Shown here piece by piece: positions 7,923 through 15,702 of a DNA stretch of 51,132 bases; the stretch's first letter is position 1, and each line of letters begins with the position of its first letter. Source of the stretch: Proluteimonas luteida (GTDB lineage: Bacteria; Pseudomonadota; Gammaproteobacteria; Xanthomonadales; Xanthomonadaceae); NCBI RefSeq assembly GCF_021191695.1, contig NZ_JAIWPT010000023.1, positions 1 through 51,132 on the forward strand, given 5' to 3'. The notes under the pieces are model-generated. The model saw only the letters and a list, made by a program, of their open reading frames with translations, did not search any database and had not been told where the DNA came from. Position numbers and translations under genes: made by a program.

Positions 7923-10016
7923 TCACAGCCATGCCTTCTGCTGCTCGGGGGTCAGCTCGATGTAGGGCGACTCCTTCGCGGTCGGCGTCGGGCTGCGGCG
8001 TGCCCGCAGGATCGCGCGGATGGCGAAGAACAGCACGCTGAACACCACGAACAGGAACAGCACGGTCAGGCCGGTGTTGACGTAGCCGTTGACCACGACC
8101 TGGCGCATCTGGCCGACGGTCTTGGCCGCGCCCAGCAGCTCGCCGTTGGCGATCGCCGCCTGGTAGTGGCGCGACTGGGCGATGAAGCCCAGCGCCGGCT
8201 TGGGATCGAAGATCTTGATCAGGCCGGCATAGGTGGTGCAGATCAGCAGCCACACCGCCGGGACGATCGTGACCCAGGCGTAGCGGTCCTTCTTCATCTT
8301 GAACAGCACCACCGTGCACAGCATCAGCGCGATGCCGGCCAGCATCTGGTTGGCGATGCCGAACAGCGGCCACAGCGTGTTGATGCCGCCCAGCGGATCG
8401 ACGACGCCCTGGTAGAGGAAGTAGCCCCACAGTGCGACACAGCCCGCGGTGCCGATCATGTTGGCGCTCCACGACTCCGTGCGGCGCAGCACCGGCACGA
8501 AGTTGCCCAGCAGGTCCTGCAGCATGAAGCGGCCGGCACGGGTGCCCGCGTCGACCGCGGTCAGGATGAACAGCGCCTCGAACAGGATCGCGAAGTGGTA
8601 CCAGAACGCCATCGCCGCGTCGCCGGTGCCGGGCAGTGCGTCGTGCAGGATCACCGCGATGCCGACCGCCAGCGTCGGTGCGCCGCCGGCGCGCGAGATG
8701 ATCGAGTGCTCGCCGATCTGCTGGGCCTTGAGCTCCAGCGCCTCGGGCGTGATGACGAAGCCCATCTGGCTGACCGCCGCGGCCGCGCTCTGCACGTCGG
8801 TGCCGAGCACCGCGGCGGGGCTGTTCATCGCGAAGTAGATGCCCGGGTCGAGGATCGAGGCCGCGACCAGCGCCATGATCGCCACGAACGACTCCATCAG
8901 CATGCCGCCGTAGCCGATGTAGCGGGCGTGGGTCTCGTTGGCCAGCAGCTTGGGCGTGGTGCCCGAGGAGATCAGCGCGTGGAAGCCGGAGACGGCGCCA
9001 CAGGCGATGGTGATGAACAGGAACGGGAACAGCCCGCCCTTCCACACCGGGCCGTCGCCGGTGAAGGCGAACTCGGTCAGCGCCGGCATCTTCAGCGAGG
9101 TGACCTCCGGGCTGGCGATGACGATGCCGATCGCCAGCGCGACGATCACGCCGATCTTCAGGAACGTCGACAGGTAGTCGCGCGGGGCCAGCAGCAGCCA
9201 CACCGGCAGCACCGCGGCGACGAAGCCGTAGCCGATCAGCATCCAGGTGATCTGGGTGCCGGTGAAGGTGAACGCCGGGCCCCAGTACGGGTCCGCGCCG
9301 ACCTTGCCGCCGAACCAGATCGCGGCCAGCAGCAGGATGATGCCCACGACCGAGATCTCGCCGATCTTGCCCGGGCGGATGTAGCGCATGTAGATGCCCA
9401 TGAAGATCGCGATGGGCATCGTCGCGATGACCGTGAACATGCCCCAGGGACTCTCGGCCAGCGCCTTGACGACGATCATCGCCAGCACCGCGAGGATGAT
9501 GATCATGATCATGAAGGCGCCGAACAGGGCGATGGTGCCGGCGACCGGCCCCATCTCCTCGCGGACCAGGTCGCCGAGCGAGCGGCCGTTGCGGCGCTCG
9601 GAGACGAACAGGACCATGAAGTCCTGGACCGCGCCGGCCAGGACCACGCCGACGATCAGCCACAGCATGCCGGGCAGGTAGCCCATCTGCGCGGCGAGCA
9701 CCGGGCCGACCAGCGGACCGGCGCCTGCGATCGCGGCGAAGTGGTGGCCGAACAGCACGTGCTTGTTGGTGGGCACGTAGTCCAGACCGTCGTTGTTGAC
9801 GATCGCGGGCGTGGCCCGGCGGGGATCGAGGCCCATCACCTTGTTGGCGATGAACAGGCTGTAGTAGCGGTAGGCGACCAGATAGATCGACACCGCCGCG
9901 ACGACGATCCAGAGCGCGCTGATCTGCTCGCCCTGGCGCAGGGCGACGACGCCCAGACACGAAGCGCCCAGCAGCGCGACCGCGCCCCAGAGCACATGGT
10001 TGAAAACACCCTTCAT
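7923..10016 (-). CDS. cstA: CstA carbon starvation protein, copy 2 (complete)
   Basis: Complete 697-residue inner-membrane transporter of the CstA family, close in length to E. coli CstA (701). I start it at the ATG at 10016 (MKGVFNHVLW) because it matches the family and sits behind a GAGGGGATC ribosome site; the open frame continues upstream but is not needed. Landmarks include NNGLDYVPTNKHVLFGHHFA-type sequence near residues 60-80 (here NNDGLDYVPTNKHVLFG), the GAGPLVGPVLAAQMGYLPG stretch, and many hydrophobic helices. CstA-type proteins carry pyruvate in enterobacteria. The YjiX-like partner gene follows, so this is probably the ancestral locus. Its coding sequence appears identical to copy 1. 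Confidence 0.97.
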   Translation of the reverse strand: MKGVFNHVLWGAVALLGASCLGVVALRQGEQISALWIVVAAVSIYLVAYRYYSLFIANKVMGLDPRRATPAIVNNDGLDYVPTNKHVLFGHHFAAIAGAGPLVGPVLAAQMGYLPGMLWLIVGVVLAGAVQDFMVLFVSERRNGRSLGDLVREEMGPVAGTIALFGAFMIMIIILAVLAMIVVKALAESPWGMFTVIATMPIAIFMGIYMRYIRPGKIGEISVVGIILLLAAIWFGGKVGADPYWGPAFTFTGTQITWMLIGYGFVAAVLPVWLLLAPRDYLSTFLKIGVIVALAIGIVIASPEVTSLKMPALTEFAFTGDGPVWKGGLFPFLFITIACGAVSGFHALISSGTTPKLLANETHARYIGYGGMLMESFVAIMALVAASILDPGIYFAMNSPAAVLGTDVQSAAAAVSQMGFVITPEALELKAQQIGEHSIISRAGGAPTLAVGIAVILHDALPGTGDAAMAFWYHFAILFEALFILTAVDAGTRAGRFMLQDLLGNFVPVLRRTESWSANMIGTAGCVALWGYFLYQGVVDPLGGINTLWPLFGIANQMLAGIALMLCTVVLFKMKKDRYAWVTIVPAVWLLICTTYAGLIKIFDPKPALGFIAQSRHYQAAIANGELLGAAKTVGQMRQVVVNGYVNTGLTVLFLFVVFSVLFFAIRAILRARRSPTPTAKESPYIELTPEQQKAWL
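7936..10016. repeat. Direct repeat, right copy (cstA coding sequence)
   Basis: Second copy of the roughly 2.08-kb direct repeat, matching 1-2081. The repeat ends exactly at the start codon (10014-10016), and the flank 10017 onwards is unrelated to 2082 onwards. Absence of visible differences, including at synonymous positions, points to a very recent duplication, to gene conversion, or to an assembly effect. Confidence 0.93.
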
Positions 10017-10131
10017 TTGGAGATCCCCTCGGTGGAGGCGCACAGGGTCGCCCTGCGAGGCGATGCGGTCAATCGCCGTTGACCGCAATCCGTCGGATTG
10101 TGCGTAAGACTTTCGTCGCAATCGACAGGCT

Positions 10132-11136
10132 TCAAAGCCAGCCGATCCTGCGCAGATAGCGGTAGAGCAAGGTGACGATGACCGCGATGCCGCCGATCAG
10201 CACCGGATACGCCCAGGGCTGCTCGAACTCCCGCATGCCCTCGAAATTCATGCCGTACCAGCTGGTGATCAGGGTCGGCGCCGCCAGCAGGGCCGCCCAT
10301 GCGCCGAGCTTCTTGACGATCTCGCCCTGGGTCAGGGTGACCAGCGCCTGGTTGACGCCGAGCGCGGTGCCGAGCATGTCGCGCAGCACGTCGATGCTCT
10401 CGTTGATCCGCACCGAGTGGTCGAGCACGTCGCGCAGGTAGAGCCTGGTTTCCGCCGGGACCAGCGGACTGCTGCTGCGCACCAGCTGCGACAGCACGTC
10501 CTGCAGCGGCGCCATCGCCACGCGCATGTAGGTCAGCTCGCGCTTGAGCTCGTAGAGCCGGATCACGATGCCGCGGTGGAACTTCTCGCTGATGATCTCC
10601 TGTTCCAGCGCGGTCAGCGTGGCCTTGAACTCGTCGACGATCGGCAGGTAGTTGTCGACGATCGCATCGAGCACCGCATACAGTCCGCAGGCCGGGCCCA
10701 TCGCCAGCAGCGCCGGATCGCGCTCGATGCGCTGGCGCGCCGACGCGTACGACAGCGAGGCGCCGTGACGCACGGTGACCAGGTAGCGCGGGCCGAGGAA
10801 GAGGTGGGTCTCGCCATAGACGATGCGTTCGCCGACCGCCTGCGCGGTATTGGCGACGACGAACAACGAGTCGCCATAGGCTTCCAGCTTCGGACGCTGG
10901 TGTGCCTTGCTGGCATCCTCGATCGCCAGGTCGTGCAGGCCGAAGTCGGCCTGCAGCCGGGTCAGCACCGCCGGCTCGGGCTCGTACAGGCCGATCCACA
11001 CGAAGCTGCGGTCGTCCGCGGCCAGCGCACTGCCGATCTCGTCGAGCACGATGTCGCGCTTGCCGTCCGGGCCGTAGACGACGCAGTTGATGACGCTCGA
11101 CGGGTTGGCGGGCGGCGGGGGCGACGGATTCTGCAT
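10132..11136 (-). CDS. corA: CorA-family magnesium/cobalt transporter
   Basis: A 334-residue CorA-type divalent cation channel. The large soluble N-terminal domain is followed by two C-terminal membrane helices. The signature YGMNF is at about 294-298, at the end of the first helix, and the protein ends in the basic tail RYLRRIGWL. I start it at 11136 (MQNPSPPPP), which has a GAGG site; an upstream ATG would add 25 residues that do not resemble the family. Proteins of this group carry Mg2+ and sometimes Co2+ or Ni2+. It follows the DUF4105 gene on the same strand by about 100 bases and lies upstream of cstA copy 2, separated from it by 115 bases. Confidence 0.93.
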   Translation of the reverse strand: MQNPSPPPPANPSSVINCVVYGPDGKRDIVLDEIGSALAADDRSFVWIGLYEPEPAVLTRLQADFGLHDLAIEDASKAHQRPKLEAYGDSLFVVANTAQAVGERIVYGETHLFLGPRYLVTVRHGASLSYASARQRIERDPALLAMGPACGLYAVLDAIVDNYLPIVDEFKATLTALEQEIISEKFHRGIVIRLYELKRELTYMRVAMAPLQDVLSQLVRSSSPLVPAETRLYLRDVLDHSVRINESIDVLRDMLGTALGVNQALVTLTQGEIVKKLGAWAALLAAPTLITSWYGMNFEGMREFEQPWAYPVLIGGIAVIVTLLYRYLRRIGWL

Positions 11137-11232
11137 CGCGCCATCCTCGGGCAAGCGCGCCGGCGCGACAAGCGGACTGTCGGCACGGCAGTGATGCGGC
11201 GTACGCGCCACGTGTGGCGACCGGCGGTGCCG

Positions 11233-12465
11233 TTATCGGGCGCGCTGCCCGCCCGCCGGGCGCAATGCCGCCAGCAGCGCGATGTGCACCGGCAGCAGCA
11301 GCGCCAGCCATGCCGCGTTGCGCTGCGGCAGCACCGGCAGCCAGTGCAGGAACAGGCCGACGATGCCGAGCACGGCGACGCTCCACAGCAGCCAGTGGAA
11401 CAGGCGGCCCGGCGGTCGGCCGCGGGCCAGGCGCCAGCCGCCGGGCAGCAGCAGCAGGCACAGCGGATTGAACAGCAGCAGGTTCTGGTTGCGCCAGGCG
11501 AAGCCGTGCGCGGTGCCGAGCCACAGGAACAGCATCAGCCCGCCGAGCACCGCGCAGACCGTCCAGAACGGCAGCGCGGCCGCCGCCACGCGCCGCGGTG
11601 CGCGCCGGCCGATGGCGACGATCGCGGCCGCGATCGCCAGGCCGGCCAGCAGCCACGGCCACACCAGCCGGGGACGTTCCGCGGGTTCGGGCGGCTGGCG
11701 GTGCGCGATGATCTCGACCTCGTCCGTCACCAGCGGCCGGCCGTCGGCATTGCGTGCCTCGCGCAACGCGTCGGCCAGCCGCATCGGCACGAAGCTGTCC
11801 TCCCACAGTGCATTGGGGCGGTCCGCCGCCGGGCCGAGCCCGATGTCGAAGCCCAGCCACATCCACGGCGCCGGCGATGCCAGGCGGACCGCGTCGCCGC
11901 GGTAGGTGTTGCCGCGCGAGCGGCCCTGCAGCTGCCGGCGCAGGACGCCGCCCAGCGCGTCGTCGAGCGCGTCGCGTACGCGGGTCGAGCAGTTGTCGGT
12001 GAAGTAGTCGTAGCGGTAGTGCGCGTTCTCGGGCAGGGCGTTGCGCGCCAGCGCATCGGCCAGATGGCGCGCCTGCCGCGGGTCCAGGTCCAGCCACTGG
12101 ATCGACACGCCGCGGCCGACGTCGCGGTAGTACGCCAGGTCCTCGTCCAGTGGCAGCGCGGCCAGCTGGTAGCGCATGTCGCCGCGGATGAAGCGGGACG
12201 TGAAGTCCGGCTCGTAGGGGTCGAAGAAGCCGAAGTTGTACGACAGCGGCCCGGGCAGCGCGGGGTCGTCGACGACGATCGCGTTGTGGCCGAAGCGCTC
12301 GAAGAACACCTCGCCCGGCTGCATCGTCGCCACGCCGATGCGCAGGCCGTCGCCGGCCGCTGCGGAGGACTGCCGCGCCGCGGCCGGCATCGCGACCAAC
12401 GCCAGCAGGCACAGCAGCGCAGCCAGCCAGACGCGGGCGGCGCCGCCCGGATTACGCCTCGGCAT
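11233..12465 (-). CDS. DUF4105 membrane protein (Lnb N-terminal-like periplasmic domain)
   Basis: A protein of about 410 residues with an N-terminal signal or anchor (WLAALLCLLALVAMPAAAR), a periplasmic DUF4105 domain (landmarks FFERFGHNAIVV, YNFGFFDPY, YRYDYFTDNCSTRVRDALD) and several hydrophobic helices in the C-terminal third. The Cys in TDNCSTR and the His in FGHNA are the family's conserved residues; the domain has papain-like features and its function is not firmly known. The start at 12465 overlaps the end of the corC gene by 14 bases; a start at 12477 is also possible. In E. coli this operon position (after ybeX) is held by lnt, which makes an envelope role plausible but unproven. Confidence 0.82.
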   Translation of the reverse strand: MPRRNPGGAARVWLAALLCLLALVAMPAAARQSSAAAGDGLRIGVATMQPGEVFFERFGHNAIVVDDPALPGPLSYNFGFFDPYEPDFTSRFIRGDMRYQLAALPLDEDLAYYRDVGRGVSIQWLDLDPRQARHLADALARNALPENAHYRYDYFTDNCSTRVRDALDDALGGVLRRQLQGRSRGNTYRGDAVRLASPAPWMWLGFDIGLGPAADRPNALWEDSFVPMRLADALREARNADGRPLVTDEVEIIAHRQPPEPAERPRLVWPWLLAGLAIAAAIVAIGRRAPRRVAAAALPFWTVCAVLGGLMLFLWLGTAHGFAWRNQNLLLFNPLCLLLLPGGWRLARGRPPGRLFHWLLWSVAVLGIVGLFLHWLPVLPQRNAAWLALLLPVHIALLAALRPAGGQRAR

Positions 12466-13321
12466 GCACGCTGACATGCAGCGCGTGCAGGCGGCGGGAG
12501 TCGGCATCGGTGACGCGGAAGTCGAACCGGCCGATGGTCAGCTCCTCGCCGACCTCGGGCAGGTGGCCCATCGCGGCGGTGATCACCCCGCCGATGGTGT
12601 CGTACTCGGTGTCGTCGAAATCGGCGCCGAAGCGCTCGTTGAAATCGTCGACCGGGGTCAGCGCGCTGACCGCGAACTGGCCGTCGGCCTGGGCCGCGAT
12701 CAGCGCGTTCGGGTCCTCGGCGTCGTCGTGCTCGTCGTCGATCTCGCCGACGATCTCCTCGAGCAGGTCCTCGATCGTCACCAGCCCGGCGACGCCGCCG
12801 TACTCGTCGATGACGATCGCCATGTGGTTGCGCGACAGGCGGAACTCGCGCAGCAGCACGTTGAGCTTCTTCGACTCGGGGATCAGCACCGCCGGCCGCA
12901 GCAGGCCGTGGATCGTGCCCGGGCCGTTGTCGGCGACCACGCCGCGCAGCAGGTCCTTGGCCAGCAGGATGCCGAGGATCTCGTCCTTGTCCTCGCCGTG
13001 CACCGGGAAGCGCGAGTGGCCGGATTCGACCACCTGCTTCATCAGGTCGATGAAGCGCGCGTCCGCGGACAGCGCGACCATCTGCGCGCGCGGCACCATG
13101 ACGTCGCCGACGGTCTTGCTGGAGATGCCGAGCGCACCTTCGAACATGCGCAGCGTGTCGGCGTCGATCAGTCCGTCGGCGTGGGTGTCGCGCAGCAGCT
13201 CGAGCAGGTCCTCGCGGTTGCTGGGTTCGCCGGAAATCGCCGAGCTCAGGCGCTCGAGCCAGCCGCGACGGCGTTCATGGGGTTCGGAACCGGGGGAGGG
13301 TCGACTGTCGTCCTCGGACAT
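12452..13321 (-). CDS. corC: CorC/YbeX-type CBS-domain protein
   Basis: A 289-residue cytosolic protein. After a charged N-terminus come two CBS domains (about 70-190; VGDVMVPRAQMVAL begins the first and VIDEYGGVAGLVTIEDLLEEIVGEI ends the second, the latter being the family hallmark) and a C-terminal CorC/HlyC transporter-associated domain (about 205-285). It has no membrane helices, as in E. coli YbeX. Family members are linked to Mg2+/Co2+ resistance and more recently to ribosome homeostasis. It sits in the conserved order ybeZ-ybeY-ybeX, although 140 bases holding two perfect palindromes separate it from ybeY. Confidence 0.93.
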   Translation of the reverse strand: MSEDDSRPSPGSEPHERRRGWLERLSSAISGEPSNREDLLELLRDTHADGLIDADTLRMFEGALGISSKTVGDVMVPRAQMVALSADARFIDLMKQVVESGHSRFPVHGEDKDEILGILLAKDLLRGVVADNGPGTIHGLLRPAVLIPESKKLNVLLREFRLSRNHMAIVIDEYGGVAGLVTIEDLLEEIVGEIDDEHDDAEDPNALIAAQADGQFAVSALTPVDDFNERFGADFDDTEYDTIGGVITAAMGHLPEVGEELTIGRFDFRVTDADSRRLHALHVSVHAEA

Positions 13322-13399
13322 GGTGCAAGTGCTTGATCGGAAAGCGCCCGGACGGGACGCAGGGAAAGTCTAGCAGGCTGCCGCGGGGCGGGTCTCGAT

Positions 13400-13444
13400 C
13401 CGGGATCCGCGGCCGCGGATCCCGGGAAGCGCCGTCGACGGCGC
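13400..13444. repeat. Two adjacent perfect palindromes between ybeY and corC
   Basis: A 26-base perfect palindrome occupies 13400-13425 (centre between 13412 and 13413; half-site CCGGGATCCGCGG). A second perfect palindrome of 16 bases, GCGCCGTCGACGGCGC, occupies 13429-13444. They fill much of the otherwise non-coding 140-base gap inside what is usually a tight operon. Possible roles are an RNA hairpin that processes or attenuates the transcript, or a repeat insertion. No run of T follows. Confidence 0.8.
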
Positions 13445-13461
13445 CGCCCGTGTGCCGCCGC

Positions 13462-13953
13462 TCAGCGGATCTCGCCGGCGTAGGGGTCGGTGATGCCGAG
13501 CTCGGCGAGGATCTCGCGTTCGAGCTGCTCCATCGCCTCGGCCTCCTTCTCGTCCTCGTGGTCCCAGCCGAGCAGGTGCAGCACGCCGTGCACGGTGAGG
13601 TGGGCGTAGTGGGCATTGAGCGGCTTGCCCTGCTCGGCGGCCTCGCGCGCGACCACCGGCGCGCAGATCACCAGGTCGCCGAGCAGCGGCAGGTGCACGT
13701 CCGCGGGCAGGCCCTCCGGCAGTTCCGCCGGGAACGACAGCACGTTGGTCGCATAGTCCTTGCCGCGGTAATGGCGGTTGAGCGCGCGGCCCTCGTCCTC
13801 GCCGACGATACGGATCGCGAGATCAGCCTCGCGGATGCGGCCGGCGAACGCCAGCGCGGCCCAGCGGCGGAAACTCGCCGCCGCCGGGATGCCCTTGCGC
13901 GGCGTGGCATAGCCAACGGCGACATCGAGGCGGACCGGGCCCTGGGTCATCAT
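13462..13953 (-). CDS. ybeY: YbeY endoribonuclease / rRNA maturation factor
   Basis: A 163-residue metal-dependent protein needed for 16S rRNA 3' processing and ribosome quality control. The zinc site is the classic HGxLHLxGxDH motif: H122, H126 and H132 in HGVLHLLGWDH. The upstream family segments YRGKDYATNVLSFP and LGDLVIC are also present. It lies 10 bases after the PhoH-like ybeZ gene on the same strand, the arrangement conserved in proteobacteria. The protein ends in the short tail ITDPYAGEIR. The annotation is secure. Confidence 0.96.
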   Translation of the reverse strand: MMTQGPVRLDVAVGYATPRKGIPAAASFRRWAALAFAGRIREADLAIRIVGEDEGRALNRHYRGKDYATNVLSFPAELPEGLPADVHLPLLGDLVICAPVVAREAAEQGKPLNAHYAHLTVHGVLHLLGWDHEDEKEAEAMEQLEREILAELGITDPYAGEIR

Positions 13954-13963
13954 CGGCGCCGCC

Positions 13964-14953
13964 TCAGGCCGGCCCGGTCGCCGCGTCGGCCGCGTCGCGG
14001 CGTTCGTAGGCGCTGACGATGCGCGCGACCAGCGGATGGCGCACGACGTCGCGCGCCTCGAAGAAGGTGAAGCTGACGCCGTCGACGTCGCGCAGCACGT
14101 CGATCGCGTCGCGCAGGCCCGACTTCACGTGCTTGGGCAGGTCGATCTGGGTCAGGTCGCCGGTGACCACCGCGGTGGAGCCGAAACCCAGCCGGGTCAG
14201 GAACATCTTCATCTGCTCGATGGTGGTGTTCTGGGCCTCGTCGAGGATCACGAACGCGTCGTTGAGCGTGCGTCCGCGCATGTAGGCCAGCGGCGCGATC
14301 TCGATGACGTTGCGCTCCAGCAGCTTGGCCACCTTCTCCACGCCGAGCATCTCGTACAGCGCGTCGTAGAGCGGGCGCAGGTAGGGGTCGACCTTCTGCG
14401 ACAGGTCGCCCGGCAGGAAGCCGAGCTTCTCGCCGGCCTCGACCGCCGGGCGCACCAGGACCAGTCGCTGCACGCGCGACTCGTTGAGCGCCTCGACCGC
14501 CATCGCAACCGCGAGGAAGGTCTTGCCGGTACCGGCCGGGCCGATGCCGAAATTGATGTCGTGGGTGGTGATGCGGTGCAGGTACTTGGCCTGGTTCGCG
14601 CCGCGGCCACGGATCGTGCCGCGCTTGACCTTCACCGCGACTTCCTGCGGCGTGTAGGCCACGGACGCGGGGTCGTCGTCGACGTTGGCCTCGCTCAGGC
14701 GCAGCGCGATCGCATGGCTGTCGAACACCTCGTGGTCGGTTTCCGCGTACAGCGACTGCAGCAGCTTCTTCGCGCGCTCGATCGCGCCGGCGTCGCGGCC
14801 GGTGACCCGGAACACGTTGCCGCGATTGGCGATCTCCACGCCGAGCCGCAGCTCGATCTGGCGCAGGTGGCTGTCGAACGGGCCGGCGAGGTTGGCCAGG
14901 CGTTCGATGTCGGCCGGCTCGAGAAGGAAGTTGGTCTGGTGGGGGTGGGACAT
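13964..14953 (-). CDS. ybeZ: PhoH-like ATPase YbeZ
   Basis: A 329-residue PhoH-family NTPase. An N-terminal KH-like region precedes the ATPase domain with Walker A GPAGTGKT (about 138-145) and the Walker B region VILDEAQN (near 232). The protein is thought to work with YbeY in RNA metabolism. The start at 14953 (MSHPHQTNF) is preferred; an upstream ATG at 14983 is possible, but its extra ten residues look unrelated. It heads the ybeZ-ybeY-corC operon and diverges from the TetR gene, with fewer than 100 bases between them. In E. coli miaB precedes ybeZ; here miaB is present about 4.4 kb away, separated by the efflux operon and a GNAT gene. Confidence 0.93.
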   Translation of the reverse strand: MSHPHQTNFLLEPADIERLANLAGPFDSHLRQIELRLGVEIANRGNVFRVTGRDAGAIERAKKLLQSLYAETDHEVFDSHAIALRLSEANVDDDPASVAYTPQEVAVKVKRGTIRGRGANQAKYLHRITTHDINFGIGPAGTGKTFLAVAMAVEALNESRVQRLVLVRPAVEAGEKLGFLPGDLSQKVDPYLRPLYDALYEMLGVEKVAKLLERNVIEIAPLAYMRGRTLNDAFVILDEAQNTTIEQMKMFLTRLGFGSTAVVTGDLTQIDLPKHVKSGLRDAIDVLRDVDGVSFTFFEARDVVRHPLVARIVSAYERRDAADAATGPA

Positions 14954-15014
14954 AGGCAGGGAAGGGTAGCGCACCGGTCGCAAGGACGCGTGCAGTCCGC
15001 GCGTTCACGCGATA

Positions 15015-15030
15015 TTGATTGAACAGTCAA
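15015..15030. promoter_or_regulatory. Near-palindrome upstream of the TetR gene (candidate operator)
   Basis: TTGATTGAACAGTCAA at 15015-15030 is an imperfect inverted repeat with outer half-sites TTGA/TCAA; 12 of 16 positions are symmetric. It sits 12 bases before the TetR start and in the short divergent gap to ybeZ, within a locally A+T-rich patch. TetR-family regulators normally bind such sites to repress their own efflux operon. It could also affect ybeZ transcription. Confidence 0.6.
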
Positions 15031-15042
15031 TTAAATAGGCGC

Positions 15043-15702
15043 ATGGCAACTCCTCCCCGTCCCCGTGCGCCTGCCCGCCGCCCCGGCCGTCCCAGCGGCG
15101 ACGGCGATCGCCGCGCCGCCGCGCTCGACGCCGCGCTGGCCTGCTACGTGCGCCGCGGCATCGCCGCGTCCTCGCTGCGCGAGATCGCCCGCGAGGCCGG
15201 CGTGACCCCGGCGCTGCTGCACTACTACTTCCACGACACCGCGGGGCTGCGCGACGCGGTGATCGCAGAGCGGCTGATGCCGGTGTTCGCCGAGGTCCGC
15301 GACACCCTGCTGGGCATGCCGGACGCGCCGCTGCGCACGGTGCTGACGGCGTTCGTCGATGCCATCTGCGGCCTGATCGCCCGGCATGCGTGGCTGCCGC
15401 CGCTGTGGATCCGCGAGGTGGTCAGCGAGGGCGGCAGCCTGCGCGGGCTGCTGGTCACCCGGCTGGCGCCGGAGATCTCGGCGGTGATGGCCGCGCGGAT
15501 CGCCGCCGAGCAGGCCGCCGGCCGGCTCAACCCCGGGCTCGACCCGCGCCTGCTGATGGTGTCGCTGGTCGGGCTGACCCTGTTCCCCGCCGCCGGCATG
15601 CCGGTCTGGCGCCAGCTGTTCGACAGCGACGCGCTCGGCATCGACGACATCCGGTCCCACGCGCTCGCCTTGATCGAACGCGGCCTGGAGCTCCCGCAAT
15701 GA
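15043..15702 (+). CDS. TetR/AcrR-family transcriptional regulator
   Basis: A 219-residue one-component repressor. A basic, Pro/Arg-rich N-terminus leads into the TetR helix-turn-helix (about 28-70: REIAREAGVTPALLHYYFHDTAGLRDAVI), followed by an all-helical ligand domain. I use the ATG at 15043, just after the operator-like palindrome. Its stop overlaps the HlyD start (ATGA), so it is the first gene of a four-gene operon with adaptor, ATPase and permease. This layout matches E. coli CecR-YbhGFSR, so it probably represses its own efflux genes until a toxic ligand binds. The ligand is unknown. Confidence 0.92.
   Translation: MATPPRPRAPARRPGRPSGDGDRRAAALDAALACYVRRGIAASSLREIAREAGVTPALLHYYFHDTAGLRDAVIAERLMPVFAEVRDTLLGMPDAPLRTVLTAFVDAICGLIARHAWLPPLWIREVVSEGGSLRGLLVTRLAPEISAVMAARIAAEQAAGRLNPGLDPRLLMVSLVGLTLFPAAGMPVWRQLFDSDALGIDDIRSHALALIERGLELPQ

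Noticed and set aside
1..10016. Interpretation of the cstA-bounded segment as a composite transposon
   Set aside because: The repeats are a transporter coding sequence with no transposase, no terminal inverted repeats and no target duplication visible. Homologous recombination is a better explanation.
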